From assembly GCA_003339415.1 (NCBI GenBank), contig PDHQ01000484.1, forward strand, positions 1 through 19,937: a stretch of DNA of 19,937 bases, read 5' to 3'. Shown here piece by piece: positions 10,441 through 19,114 of the stretch. The DNA comes from Ophiocordyceps camponoti-saundersi (nom. inval.) (Eukaryota; Ascomycota; Sordariomycetes; Hypocreales; Ophiocordycipitaceae). Position 1 is the stretch's first letter. Every line of letters starts with the position of its first letter. A program made the translations under genes and the position numbers. The notes beneath the pieces are model-generated. The model was not told where the DNA came from. It ran no database searches and saw only the letters and a program-made list of their open reading frames with translations.

Positions 10441-10620
10441 TTCCTTTGCTAATATCTAAAAGTCACCTTTTCTTACCCCTAGACACCTCCTCTGCCATTT
10501 TTCTAGTGTTTCTATCCTTAACCCTCAATTCTATACACCCTCTTTATAGCTTTATTACTTTAGATAGACTTTAGTACTTACTTACGTGCTTTCTTCCGTC
10601 GACTAATAAAAACCTAGGAT

Positions 10621-10887
10621 CACGACGCCTTTCTTTATTAGCCACCTAATTAGATTACTCCTATAGTTTAACTACCCTATAGTCCATACCTCGACCGGCT
10701 ACGGCTTAAGACTAGTTAGCCCGTTTATATAGCCTAACGGTTTAATTTAAGAGTGCTACTAAAGCCATATATCGTATTACCGTAACAGAGTTATTAGCAA
10801 GATAGAGCACCTCTCTTAATATCACCCACTTACTAGGCAATATATATAAATATATATATATATATATATTATATTAGCTGATAGCTT
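10621..10887. other. Spacer between copy A and the right arm of the inverted repeat
   Basis: No gene was recognised. The right end is an AT microsatellite at about 10840-10875, directly before the point where inverted-repeat homology starts. Confidence 0.45.
10840..10875. repeat. AT-dinucleotide microsatellite
   Basis: An almost pure run of TA/AT units with one extra A interruption, seen directly in the sequence. Confidence 0.9.
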
Positions 10888-11220
10888 CTAGGTATAGGTA
10901 CCTCGGCATAAGGCCGGCCCACCTAAAACTAGGGGGGAAATGCAGGACTGGAAGTACTGGGACTAGGGGTCGATGCATAAAGGGGAATCGTCTGACCCTC
11001 CGGAGGCATATAGTCTAACCCTCGCAGTAAACTATGCTTCTATATATCGTATATACGCCCTTAGTACCCTCTCTACCACCCCTAATATACACCCTCCGGG
11101 GATAGGGAAAACTAGACCCGGAAAAGGAGAAACTATTAGTGCTAAAAAAGAGGCAGAAAGCCGAGGAAAAAACACTAAAGCCGTAAGAGAGAGGGAAGAA
11201 AAATAATATAATGCTGAAAA
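10888..11220 (+). repeat. 5' extension of copy B: less RIP-altered part of the inverted-repeat right arm
   Basis: This segment is the inverted counterpart of 8779-9112. The line 10921-10980 alone has four TpG and two CpA steps, compared with none in many lines elsewhere. It carries the open frame at 10973-11206. Confidence 0.7.
10973..11206 (+). CDS. Short open frame of 77 codons, lysine/glutamate-rich C-terminus, function unknown
   Basis: The frame starts MHKGESSDPPEAYSLTLAVN and ends in a charged segment with ETISAKKEAESRGKNTKAV. It has no internal stop, although most of this window is full of TAA/TAG. A homologous frame lies inverted at 8796-9011, with differences in multiples of three, which supports past coding use. 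It has no signal peptide, membrane segment or domain that I recognise. Copy B proper begins just downstream, so it could be the 5' exon of the repeat-family gene. Because of its small size and repeat context it may no longer be a gene; expression evidence would decide. Confidence 0.4.
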   Translation: MHKGESSDPPEAYSLTLAVNYASIYRIYALSTLSTTPNIHPPGIGKTRPGKGETISAKKEAESRGKNTKAVREREEK

Positions 11221-11244
11221 AAAAACTCGAAAAATCGAATAGCA

Positions 11245-11274
11245 GGTACGTACCGGCAGTACGTACTGCCGGTA
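11245..11274. repeat. Nested palindromes at the tip of copy B
   Basis: 11251-11274 is a perfect 24-bp palindrome centred on 'gtac|gtac'-type sequence (arms 'taccggcagtac' and 'gtactgccggta'). It overlaps a second 10-bp palindrome 'ggtacgtacc' at 11245-11254. The inverted copy D keeps a decayed version at about 8563-8590. It could form a cruciform or be a binding site. Confidence 0.85.
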
Positions 11275-11819
11275 TAGTGATCTAGTAAGCCTATTAGTCA
11301 GACTATCGGTAATAGGTCCGCTAGTCTCGAAAGCTAATTAGTCGGTCTAGGTCGCACGTGAGAAGGTACCGAAGTATATTCTAAGTAGGTAGTCTAGAGA
11401 GTTATTATATAGATTCTTTTAGCGTAGACAGAGAACGGTAGAAAAACATAGGAAAAGCGTCTAGAAGGAAAGAATCGTAACTTTAAAAGTTAGAGAAGGA
11501 ATAAAAGCGTAAGAAATCAGTAATTTAAGGCATAAACGTATAAAAATTAGGACATTCGTCGTGCCGCGTGGGGAATCCTCTCTCGTTAAGTTTACTTTAT
11601 TTACCGTTATAGAGACGTTAAAGTCTTCGTTTCCTTTCTCGCGGTGGCGATTCACGTTTTCTTCTAAATCCCGCGAGGTATCGAGATTCGTTATATAGCC
11701 CGAAAAACACTCCCGTCGTTAACTTTACTCTATTTATCGTAAGGAGAGGGTAAAATCTTCGGTTTTCCGTTCTCGCGGCCGCCCTTTAGGTATTCTTCTA
11801 TACCCTAAGGGTTATTATT

Positions 11820-12445
11820 TTCTCGATATTATAAGATATCCGCGAGGTAGACTCCCGCGGACGTGGATTTCCCGGGATCGCCGTTTAGGAGGATTAAGAA
11901 GACTGTTAGGGAGGAGGAGATCTTCTATAGCCTAGAAACGATATCGGCAGACTCTGCTACGAGGCTTAAGTATCGTGCGACGAATATAAGTCTATTAAAT
12001 AGTCGTTCGGGGAAAGCGAGAGATACTAAGAAAAAATAGGACAGCGAGGAGAGGGTAATAGCCTTACCTACGAAGAGGAACTTAAGTATTACTATGCCTC
12101 TTAATAACCGGAATAACACGGACGAGAGACGTATCGCTAGCATTCTTAGGATACCTAACTAGATATAGGGGATTATAGTAGCTAGTCGTGGAGAGGTGGT
12201 TAGACGATGCCGCGGATATGGTGACAAAAGCGTGCACTAGGCGTTCGTGAACTATATCAGGGTCGCGGGGGAGTTTAGGGATCGATGTGCTAATTGTATC
12301 GTTATGGGAACTCTATGCGTTAGGAACGAGGGTAAATCGCTAGATTACCTAGAAAGAACCGTTTAGACGTCGAATAGGGGTTAGAGTAGCTAGCCGCGTC
12401 CCGGCGGGACATATTATAAGTGCCTAAGGTTATAAGGTAGCGAAA
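11820..12445 (+). pseudogene. DUF3716-like Cys-rich protein remnant, copy B
   Basis: One plus-strand frame runs from about 11821 to 12445, roughly 205 codons, broken by a handful of TAA/TAG codons and no TGA that I found. It reads RRIKKTVREEEIFYSLET (about 11887-11940), SADSATRLKYRATNISLLN, NNRNNTDERRIASILRI, GIIVASRGEVVRRCRGYGDK and VAGEFRDRCANCIVMGTLCV. Here RCANC keeps both Cys, which are partly Tyr in copies A, C and D, while RGY has Tyr where CxxC would be expected. Sequence upstream of 11820 stays weakly open but I cannot fix the start. Assignment to DUF3716 is by recalled motif spacing only. Confidence 0.5.
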
Positions 12446-12480
12446 GGGGGAGTATGCTAAAGGAATATAGATAGTAAGTT

Positions 12481-13480
12481 ATAATAAGAAAAGTGCCTAA
12501 AGGGGAATCTTCTAAGAATCTTAAAGGTATACTATCTATAGGTATTAAATAAGCCGGGTAAGGACGCGTTTTATTGCTAAATTACCGCACACGATGCTCT
12601 TAGATCGCGTCGTAGGGTATATGCTAAAAATCTCTCTAAGAGTTCGGCTTTTTATGCGCTAGGTCTCTGGGCAAGTAGAGGAGATAGTCGGGGTATTAAG
12701 ATAATATTTCGAGTATCGTTATTTAGCGTTTCGATCGGTATGCAGAAGCTATACGTTCGACTGGCGAGGAGGCTTATTGTACGGTCGGCAGGACTCGGTT
12801 ATATTCGTTAGCCTATCCGACTGTTTAGTGAAGCGCGTTTCCTTTCGACTACGGGCGCGCTGTGTCTCTGCCTTTACAAGGAGTTATATTCGGTATTAGA
12901 AGACGAGGCGTTATGAACCTATCTATCGACGGCGATTATTATAGGTCCTTTATCGCTTATTATATGGCGGTCTGGAGGGGAATCTGTTATATGACCTACC
13001 CTATAGACATCCCTCTTACTTAGTCAGCGCTGCCGGCCCTCTTTAAGGGCCTAGTCTAGCGACACAGACCTAGCAGAGTCATTATCCTAGTCATAGTATC
13101 AGGAATATTAATACCTTTATTAGTGCTGCCGTCACCTTATAATAGAATCGTAGCGATAGTACGTACCTTAATCGTCGTTATCGTGTAAGTATAACGTACC
13201 TAGAAAGTGTCACGTATACGTGAATTAGAAGGTGCTTCCTTTATAGCTTAAAAGTAGGTGTTAGTCTTATAAGTAATAACTAAAAATCCTAAAAAGGAAA
13301 CGATCGCTATAAAGTAGTTTAGGGTATATAGCTAAGCGGTGAGATTATAGCGTTATTATTTATACTCGCTACTTGTAAAGACCACACCGTTCTCTACTAC
13401 GTTTTTAGATAAAACTTAAGATACTATATTATTTCTATATGCTTCTACTCGTAGTATTCTCGTAACGCGCGGGTGTTATA
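12481..13480. other. Interval between copies B and C; possible gene remnant, unrecognised
   Basis: A plus-strand frame at about 12640-13070 is protein-like in places (for example LWASRGDSRGIKIIF near 12667, LYVRLARRLIVRSAGLGY near 12750-12803, and LYKELYSVLEDEAL near 12874-12915). It contains at least two TGA and several TAG codons. It keeps more CpA/TpG than neighbouring DNA. I do not recognise a family. From 13080 to 13480 nothing coding is seen. Confidence 0.3.
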
Positions 13481-14560
13481 ATCCTAGGTTTTAATTAATC
13501 GGTAGAGAAGAGCACGTGGGTAGGTAGCGAAGTCTATCTAAAGTAATATAGCTATAAAGACGGTATATAGAATCGGGCGTGAAAAATAAGAATACTCGCA
13601 AAATAGCAGAGGAGGTGTCTAGAGGGAAGAGATCGTAACTTATAGATATAGCAGGGGAATAAATACGTAACGACTTAGTAATCGAAGCCGTATATATATA
13701 AAATATAGAAATTAGTCGTGCGGCGTGGAAAAAAATCCTCTCTCCGTTAAGTTTACTCTATTTATTATTAGAAACGGGTAGCATTTAGTATTTTTTCCCT
13801 CGCGCATGCTTTTTAAGTATTTTACGATTTCTCGAGGGTTATTATTATATTAAGATCGCGAAATATCGTTATCCGAGACTTATATAGCGGTGAACTTCCT
13901 AGGATCCCCGTTCGGGTAAATTACGAAGAGCGTGTATAACGGGAAGCTTTACTATACGCTAGGAACGATATCGGCAGATTCCGCCGAGAAACTTAAGTGC
14001 TATACGATAAACGTAAGTCTAGGAGAAATTCGTTTCGGAAAAGCGGGAAATAACGAGGTAAAATAGGACTAGGAGAGCCAGGTAGTAGCTATGCCGCCGA
14101 AAAGAAATATAACTCTTACGGTAGTTATTAATAACCCGAATAATACGGATTAGATATATATTGCTCGCCTCTTTAGGTAGTGCGACTAGATGCAAGGTAT
14201 TATAGTAGCTAGTCGTAGGAGGTAGTTAATCGATACTGCTATTATCGTAATAATAGGGTGCCCCGGGCGTTCTGCGACTATATTATTATACATAGGGCGT
14301 TTAGGAACCGATACGCTAATTATATCGTTATAGGGAATTCCTATAATAGGAGCGGGTTTTCCGAATCGTTAGACGGAACCGTAGCGAACTCTATCGAGAC
14401 GGCTAGAGCTAATAGGCACGTCCCGGGACGGAGTATAGTACGTCGCGAAGGTTATAAGGTAACGTAAGCGAGAGTATAGAAAGGAAATATAAATAGCGAA
14501 CAGCAGTATAGAAAATCGCTAAAGGGGAATTATCTAAGAGTCGTAGGGGCGTATTATTTA
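13481..14560 (+). repeat. Repeat family copy C
   Basis: The start, 'atcctaggtttt', matches the inverted start of copy A at 10620. Shared blocks include 'agcacgtgggtaggta', 'agtctatctaaagtaat', 'gcagaggaggtgtctag' and 'gttaagtttactctattta'. The 3' half carries the coding remnant. The 5' ends of A and C resemble each other more than they resemble B and D, suggesting two subfamilies. The end near 14560 is approximate; the RRP5 fragment follows within about 60 bp. Confidence 0.65.
13900..14475 (+). pseudogene. DUF3716-like Cys-rich protein remnant, copy C
   Basis: The plus-strand reading has VINNPNNTD near 14123-14150, then GIIVASR near 14195-14215. After a frame change it has VPRAFCDYIIIHRAFRNRYA and NYIVIGNSYNRSGFSESLDG within the open stretch 14258-14467. 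FC keeps a Cys that is Tyr in copy A, while RYANY shows both Cys turned to Tyr. Taken together the copies complement each other at every Cys position, which supports an ancestral Cys-rich zinc-binding motif. Upstream boundaries are uncertain. Confidence 0.45.
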
Positions 14561-14619
14561 AGCGTCTTAAGATAAAGATACCTCTATATATCGGGCGCCT
14601 AGAGTACCCTACCTATTAA

Positions 14620-15450
14620 TCGCGCCCGCCTCCGGAAATATAACTACGAGGTTAAGATAGGTAACCTAGACGTTTAGCTTCTCGCCCTCTTCCCGCACGC
14701 TAATAGTCTTAATCGCACGCCCCGCTACCTCGCGCGCCTTAGGCAGCTCGCTTACGTATATCCGGAAAGATATATACGCAATAGATAGCGCCGACGACTA
14801 AGCCTGGCCGAGGAGCAGCCGCTCGTAGTCGCTCGCCGTCTGCGGGGCGTGCGCGTCGAGCGTGATCGTCCTATAAACCTTAACCGAAGCCTTCTTCTTC
14901 TTTTTCGTTACGCTAGCCGTTTACCGCTAGAGCCGGGCTCCTCGTCGGAGCCAGGTTTAGAGTAGGATAAGTAAAGCGGGTAGGTGGCCTATAAGATTTT
15001 CTTAGGCGCCCCGAGACCGCCGCCGCTAATTTAAAGTTCGGCGTTATTCTACTCTCTTTCTATATCGCTCGTGTTCTCTATCGCTTAGTCGTCGCTCTTT
15101 TGCAACTTTAAGACGACGTTATCTATATCCGTATTACTATCGACGAGAGCAGCACCTCCGTTATCCTTATCTAAGTGCGGATAAGCTATATCGCTATCTT
15201 TATCTTAAAAAGCGACTAGTTAAGGCTAAGGCTAAACTTCCGCTTCTACGCGTCGACGTTAAGCACTTTATATTTAACGATATCCCGCGCTTTATATAAT
15301 TTAGTCGCGTCCTTAACCGGATTATCGGCCGTCTAACTACTACGATATAGGCCGCTAATATTAGCCAAGTTATTAATAACGATAAATACGCTATACTCTT
15401 TAACCTTGCGGACGTTGCCGGCTACGAGGTAACCGTTACTAAACTTAATA
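14620..15450 (-). pseudogene. RRP5: Degenerate fragment of RRP5 (rRNA biogenesis protein, S1 and HAT regions)
   Basis: RRP5 is a nucleolar pre-rRNA processing factor with tandem S1 domains followed by HAT repeats. On the minus strand, 15450-15240 reads GNVRKVKEYSVFIVINNLAN, ADNPVKDATKLYKARDIVKY and KVLNVDA[Q]KRKFSLSLN, a last-type S1 domain. About 15240-14880 in another frame gives an acidic, low-complexity linker. After a further frame change a Lys run leads into LDAHAPQTASDYERLLLGQ (about 14860-14804), VSELPKAREVAGRAIKTIS and REEGEKLNV[W]VTYLNL, the conserved start of the HAT region. Homology stops abruptly near 14620. One conserved Trp is TAG (TGG to TAG, RIP-type). N-terminal S1 domains and the remaining HAT repeats are missing. 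This is a mutated partial duplicate, not the working gene. Confidence 0.85.
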
Positions 15451-15489
15451 GTTATGCGCTATAAGTATCCGCCACTATTACTTATAGGA

Positions 15490-16150
15490 TATATATTAGC
15501 GTATAGTTATAGAACGTAGTATAATAGAGGGAAGGCTAGCTTTGGAGTTTTATAATAGTAGCACTTAGACTACTTCTTTAAGTAAACTATTTCGCTTAGC
15601 TTTTTTAGACGCCGGCTTTTTATTAGAAGAAGGAGATAATTTATTTTTTAAAGATTTTTTAATACGGATAGTCGGAATATCTTCGACCTTAATGCTTAAG
15701 AGCGTGACGTTACGGAGGCGACCTAACTAGTTATTAGTCGTTTTAAAAGGCGGAAGGGGCTAGTTTTTAAATAGAGCTTATAGTTAGTAGGTATATAATA
15801 TAAAGAGGAAGGGAGATAAGGAGAATAAGAAATACGGCTTATAGATATAGGTTTAGATTATTTTTTAACCCTAGTATTTATCGTCTTTATATCGGGTTTA
15901 GTATTATTCTCTTTAAGCTTAATATCGGTTTTAGAGTTTCTTTTATAGTATTTAGCTTTTATTTTAATATTCGGATATACGGAATAGAAAGGTTAATAGA
16001 GCAACGACTTATTAGATATAGTTAGGTTTTATAAGACCGTGCCGTTATCGCGGTTATACGTCTTTAGAGAACGGCGACGGGGACGAGAAGGCGCTATAGG
16101 GAGAAAATCGGAAAATTTAGTAAAGAATTTTTTAGGGGGTATAGGAATAC
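15490..16150 (-). pseudogene. Unrecognised RIP-broken gene remnant upstream of the RRP5 fragment
   Basis: The minus-strand reading in one frame (about 16150-15900) has KKFFTKFSDFLPIAPSRP, RRRSLKTYNRDNGTVLQNL and SLLYQPFYSVYPNIKIKL. A second frame (about 15780-15490) has LRNVTLLSIKVEDIPTIRIK, KLSPSSNKKPASKKAKRN and SLLKEVVQVLLLQNSKASL. Stops are TAA/TAG. Pro/Ser/Lys-rich composition in the C-terminal part suggests a disordered segment. I do not recognise the family. It has the same orientation as the RRP5 fragment and ends about 40 bp before it, so both could have been carried together, but nothing proves a shared origin. Confidence 0.4.
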
Positions 16151-16254
16151 TTAGTTAGTTAATATAATATAAATATTATAGTAGCTACGTTTACTAAACG
16201 TTATTGCGGAAAGGAGACGTTAAGTAAATAATAGTATTAGCACTATAAATAAAG

Positions 16255-16440
16255 ATTCTAGGCTACGGAGAAGGAGGGAAAAGAGAAAAACCGTGGTGGG
16301 CGAAATCCTAGTAAAATAGTTAGGGGCACGTGCTAGTAAAGGCTAGGGGGCAGGTGGAAATCCTAGTAGGGATAGGATAGTAATTCTTAGTTTCTATTAG
16401 TATTATTCTAAGTAATTTCACGATAAGGTAGATAACTAAT
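16255..16440. repeat. Direct repeat pair, left copy
   Basis: A purine-rich start ('gagaaggagggaaaagag') is followed by segments built around 'cctagtaaaatag', 'ggggcacgtgctagtaaag' and 'tagtaattcttagtt'. It aligns by eye with 17230-17405 in the same orientation about 965 bp downstream. It may be diverged LTRs or a duplicated segment. Confidence 0.45.
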
Positions 16441-16499
16441 ATAATATTTAGGTATTTGCGTACCGAACCCGCCTCACGGACTTAGATATTAATAAGAGG

Positions 16500-16625
16500 G
16501 ACGGGGGAAACGGGAATAGGCACGGGAGCGAGGCGCTTCGCTGCGTATTCTAGCGAAACGAAGACTATAAGGGAAACGGGCATCTACTCCCGTATTATAA
16601 CGGGTATAGGCACGGGGAGCAGTAT
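16500..16625. repeat. Short CGGG-rich direct repeats
   Basis: 'cgggaataggcacgggagcg' at 16511-16530 recurs as 'cgggtataggcacggggagc' at 16601-16620, 90 bp apart. 'gggaaacggg' type units precede each. Seen directly; function unknown. The patch is GC-richer than its surroundings. Confidence 0.6.
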
Positions 16626-17229
16626 AATTAACCTAAAACTAACTACTAATAGTAAAAGATACTCCTACGTTCCGTCCTACTCGTAAAGCCTTCGGGACTA
16701 TTAAGGGAAATTATAATAGTCCTAGGCTTTTCCCGAAACCGAGTAATATAATTAGGAGGGAGTGTATATCTAAAGTTGTTAAACGCCCCCGAGTTTCGGT
16801 ATTCGGCTATCCTACCGGGGCAAGTAGCTGGAAGGGTTCGTAAGAGGCCTTGCCGCTAAGTTAAAAAGTTCGAGCGGTATTCCGTAAGGCAGTCGATCCT
16901 TTACTATAAGTCCTATTAGCCTCTAGGTAGGGGTAAGGGTTTAACTAGTCTTAGAGATAAAGGATCTACGAATATAGTTAGATTATTATAGTATATAATT
17001 CCTATAGTATATTCGTAGTAGTCGAAGTCGCTAAAGGAGAGGCTATAGTCGTAGTCTAGTCTATACCGGGATCCGGGTCTAATTAGTGGTAATATATCTC
17101 TAGTATAGGTCTTATTAATCGCCGAAGAGTCTAGCTATAGGCTCTGAACATACGTGGTAGGGGAGGATCGTATTATAGAATAAAGTTTTTTACGTCGTAC
17201 ACGGGCACGTAAGAGTATGTACGTATATA
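16626..17229. other. Non-coding stretch between the two direct repeats
   Basis: RIP-like composition with short CA-bearing islands. No sustained reading frame, RNA gene or element domain was recognised on either strand. Confidence 0.4.
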
Positions 17230-17405
17230 AGGAGAAAGGATAAAGAAAAAGAAGAACTCGTGGGTAAAATCGTAGTAAAATATATACATAAGGGGATATG
17301 CTAGTAGAGATACGAGGGGATTATAAGATCGTAGTAAGGACGAATCGTAATTCCTAGTTATTTCGCCAAGTATTATTTATATTTAATTTTACTTTACGAG
17401 AAAGT
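17230..17405. repeat. Direct repeat pair, right copy
   Basis: Counterpart of 16255-16440: a purine-rich start, 'cgtagtaaaata', 'aaggggatatgctagtaga' and 'cgtaattcctagtt' occur in the same order and spacing. Identity is only moderate, so the match needs a computed alignment. Confidence 0.45.
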
Positions 17406-18220
17406 ATATCGAGTTTTACGGGAAGTAAGCGTATATAGCTAAGTAAGCGGCTTATGCCGGATATTATAGGGAGTATAGGCCCGATAATAGCACACAGCTA
17501 ACGTTAGTAAAGTACGTAAGACCGCGAGTAAGAAAGTTCGAGGGGTTTATTTTTAGAAATATTTATTAAAAAATGCGATTATATACCTAAGCGGGAGTAT
17601 AACTAAAGTCTATATAGGAAAGAATAACGAATTGAAAGTATATTTAAATATATATATTAAAGAAAAGAAAGCAAGGATATGTCACGCGTTTAGCGAGTAT
17701 AGGGTAGGAGAAGTGAGTAGAGATAAGTATTATTTATTTATAGTAGCTTATAAAGGCGAGCGCCGGTAAGCCTGGTTAGAGTTTGATTTAGCACGTACGG
17801 GGCAGGTTAGACCTATCGTCGACGTTATCCTTATATACTCTTATTTTCTGAGAGCTGTAATTTGATTCTTCTACTAAATTATCTGACTTTTCTTTTTTCT
17901 ATTATATATATACGTAGGGAAAAAAATGTAAAAGGCTGCAAAGAGATAACTTTAGTATAGTGAGGGAACTAACGGATTAAGAAAGAAATAATAACTGCGT
18001 TAAAGGAGGAGGGCGGTTATGCTTATTTTAACCTAAAATAATAATCTGTGTAGAATAAGGGGGGGGTCGTGCCAAATAGTGCTAGTAGCCGTACGAGTCG
18101 TGTCTTTAATAGTAGGGCGTTAAGAATGCCGAAATGTACGTTATAAAATCCTATATAATTTCTTTAATACTTTTTTTTGCAGGTATAAATACGGAAATAT
18201 ATATATATATTATAGATAGA
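17406..18220. other. Non-coding RIP-altered stretch
   Basis: No gene was recognised. It includes an AT run at about 18196-18211 and a short pyrimidine-rich patch near 17885-17900. No recognisable terminator or promoter. Confidence 0.4.
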
Positions 18221-18224
18221 TACT

Positions 18225-18760
18225 TTGGCGGCGGTGGCAGAGACGAGAAAGAAAGATATGCGTTAGCCTTACCTAGGGTAGAACGAAGGGCATAGAAACG
18301 GTTGAATCAAATAGTTCCGGAACCCTTTTTTTCCCTTTAGAGTTTGTGACGACGGGAATATAAAAGGCGGTTAAGATAGGATAGGAATTATCACGATACC
18401 AGATATATAGCATAGATTAGTTTCCGTCGAGGGAGGAAGGAATCAACTAATAATTGGTCCTTAACCTTGTCTTTATAGCTGTCCTAAAAGTTATAAATCG
18501 TAAGTCGAGTCTTAAAGAGAACTTATAGCAAAACTCTACTAAACGGAATTATAACCTTATTTTGAATACTAGAATTTAATACTATGAATTACTGATTTGT
18601 GCATTTCTTTTATGATTTTCTATTTTCGGTGAAATAGTTCCCTCCTTTTTTTCCCTTATTCCTCTTATCTTTATATAGAAATCTAACTTCTTATCGCTTT
18701 CTCCATAGAGAATTACTATCTAACTTATCCCTAAAAAGCTAGAGATTACCCCTTATGTTA
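18225..18760. repeat. Tandem-type direct repeat, left copy (period about 887 bp)
   Basis: Shares 'actctactaaacggaatta' (start 18533) with the right copy (start 19420). Also shared in order are 'taaaaggcg' plus 'taagataggatag', 'gtctttatag' plus 'cctaaaag', and 'tatctttatatagaaa' plus 'ttatcgctttt/c'. This copy retains more CpA/TpG and longer unbroken T runs than the right one. Confidence 0.7.
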
Positions 18761-18902
18761 TCTAAAGGCTATAGTTAAATAAGAAGTTACGCCCCTAAGG
18801 TATCTGCTATACTCGCTAGGGGTGTCCTTCTTCCCGCGCCAAACTATAGTATCGGATTCCGGGATTACTATAATATTATCTTAGGTTAGTTATTATAAGC
18901 CG

Positions 18903-18927
18903 ATATATATATATATATATATATATA
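18903..18927. repeat. AT-dinucleotide microsatellite
   Basis: A 25-bp pure alternating AT run between the two direct-repeat copies. Confidence 0.95.
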
Positions 18928-19014
18928 CTAGAGTTTAGTTTATTATAAAGGAGAAAAGGAGCAAGCGCGTTAGTAAAGGAAGAATATATAGGGAGTAAGC
19001 GCAGAGTTATATAA

Positions 19015-19025
19015 GGGGGGGGGGG
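19015..19025. repeat. G homopolymer of 11
   Basis: An uninterrupted run of eleven G on the plus strand. A shorter G run occurs at about 18060-18066 upstream of the left direct-repeat copy. Confidence 0.95.
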
Positions 19026-19114
19026 TTCTTAGATAACGGTAGTTTTTAGAGATAAGAGTAAGGCTCTAGCTGTAGTCGATTTTGCGAGGCAGAAGTTATC
19101 TAGTAGAGGGCAGT

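Larger units (their letters stand above)
9390..10620 (-). repeat. Repeat family copy A
   Basis: On the minus strand the copy starts near 10620 with a 'atcctagg' block that matches the start of copy C at 13481. It ends in AT-rich sequence resembling the end of copy B. It contains an internal tandem duplication of about 134 bp near its 5' end and the best-preserved coding remnant of the family (9490-10090). It lies inside the loop of the large inverted repeat formed by copies D and B. Boundaries are approximate. Confidence 0.65.
11228..12480 (+). repeat. Repeat family copy B
   Basis: The copy starts near the 'tcgaaaaatcgaat' block (11228) and the palindromic tip. It continues through the segment that matches 8610-8200 inverted, and ends after the coding remnant around 12460-12480. 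It aligns with C (13481-14560) in the same orientation and with A and D in the opposite one. Its 5' part has a tandem duplication of about 133 bp (11584 and 11717). End points are approximate and no target-site duplication was identified. Confidence 0.65.

Noticed and set aside
11925..12143. 72-codon open frame on the minus strand of copy B
   Set aside because: It is antisense to the Cys-rich remnant, whose frame is conserved among copies while this one is not.
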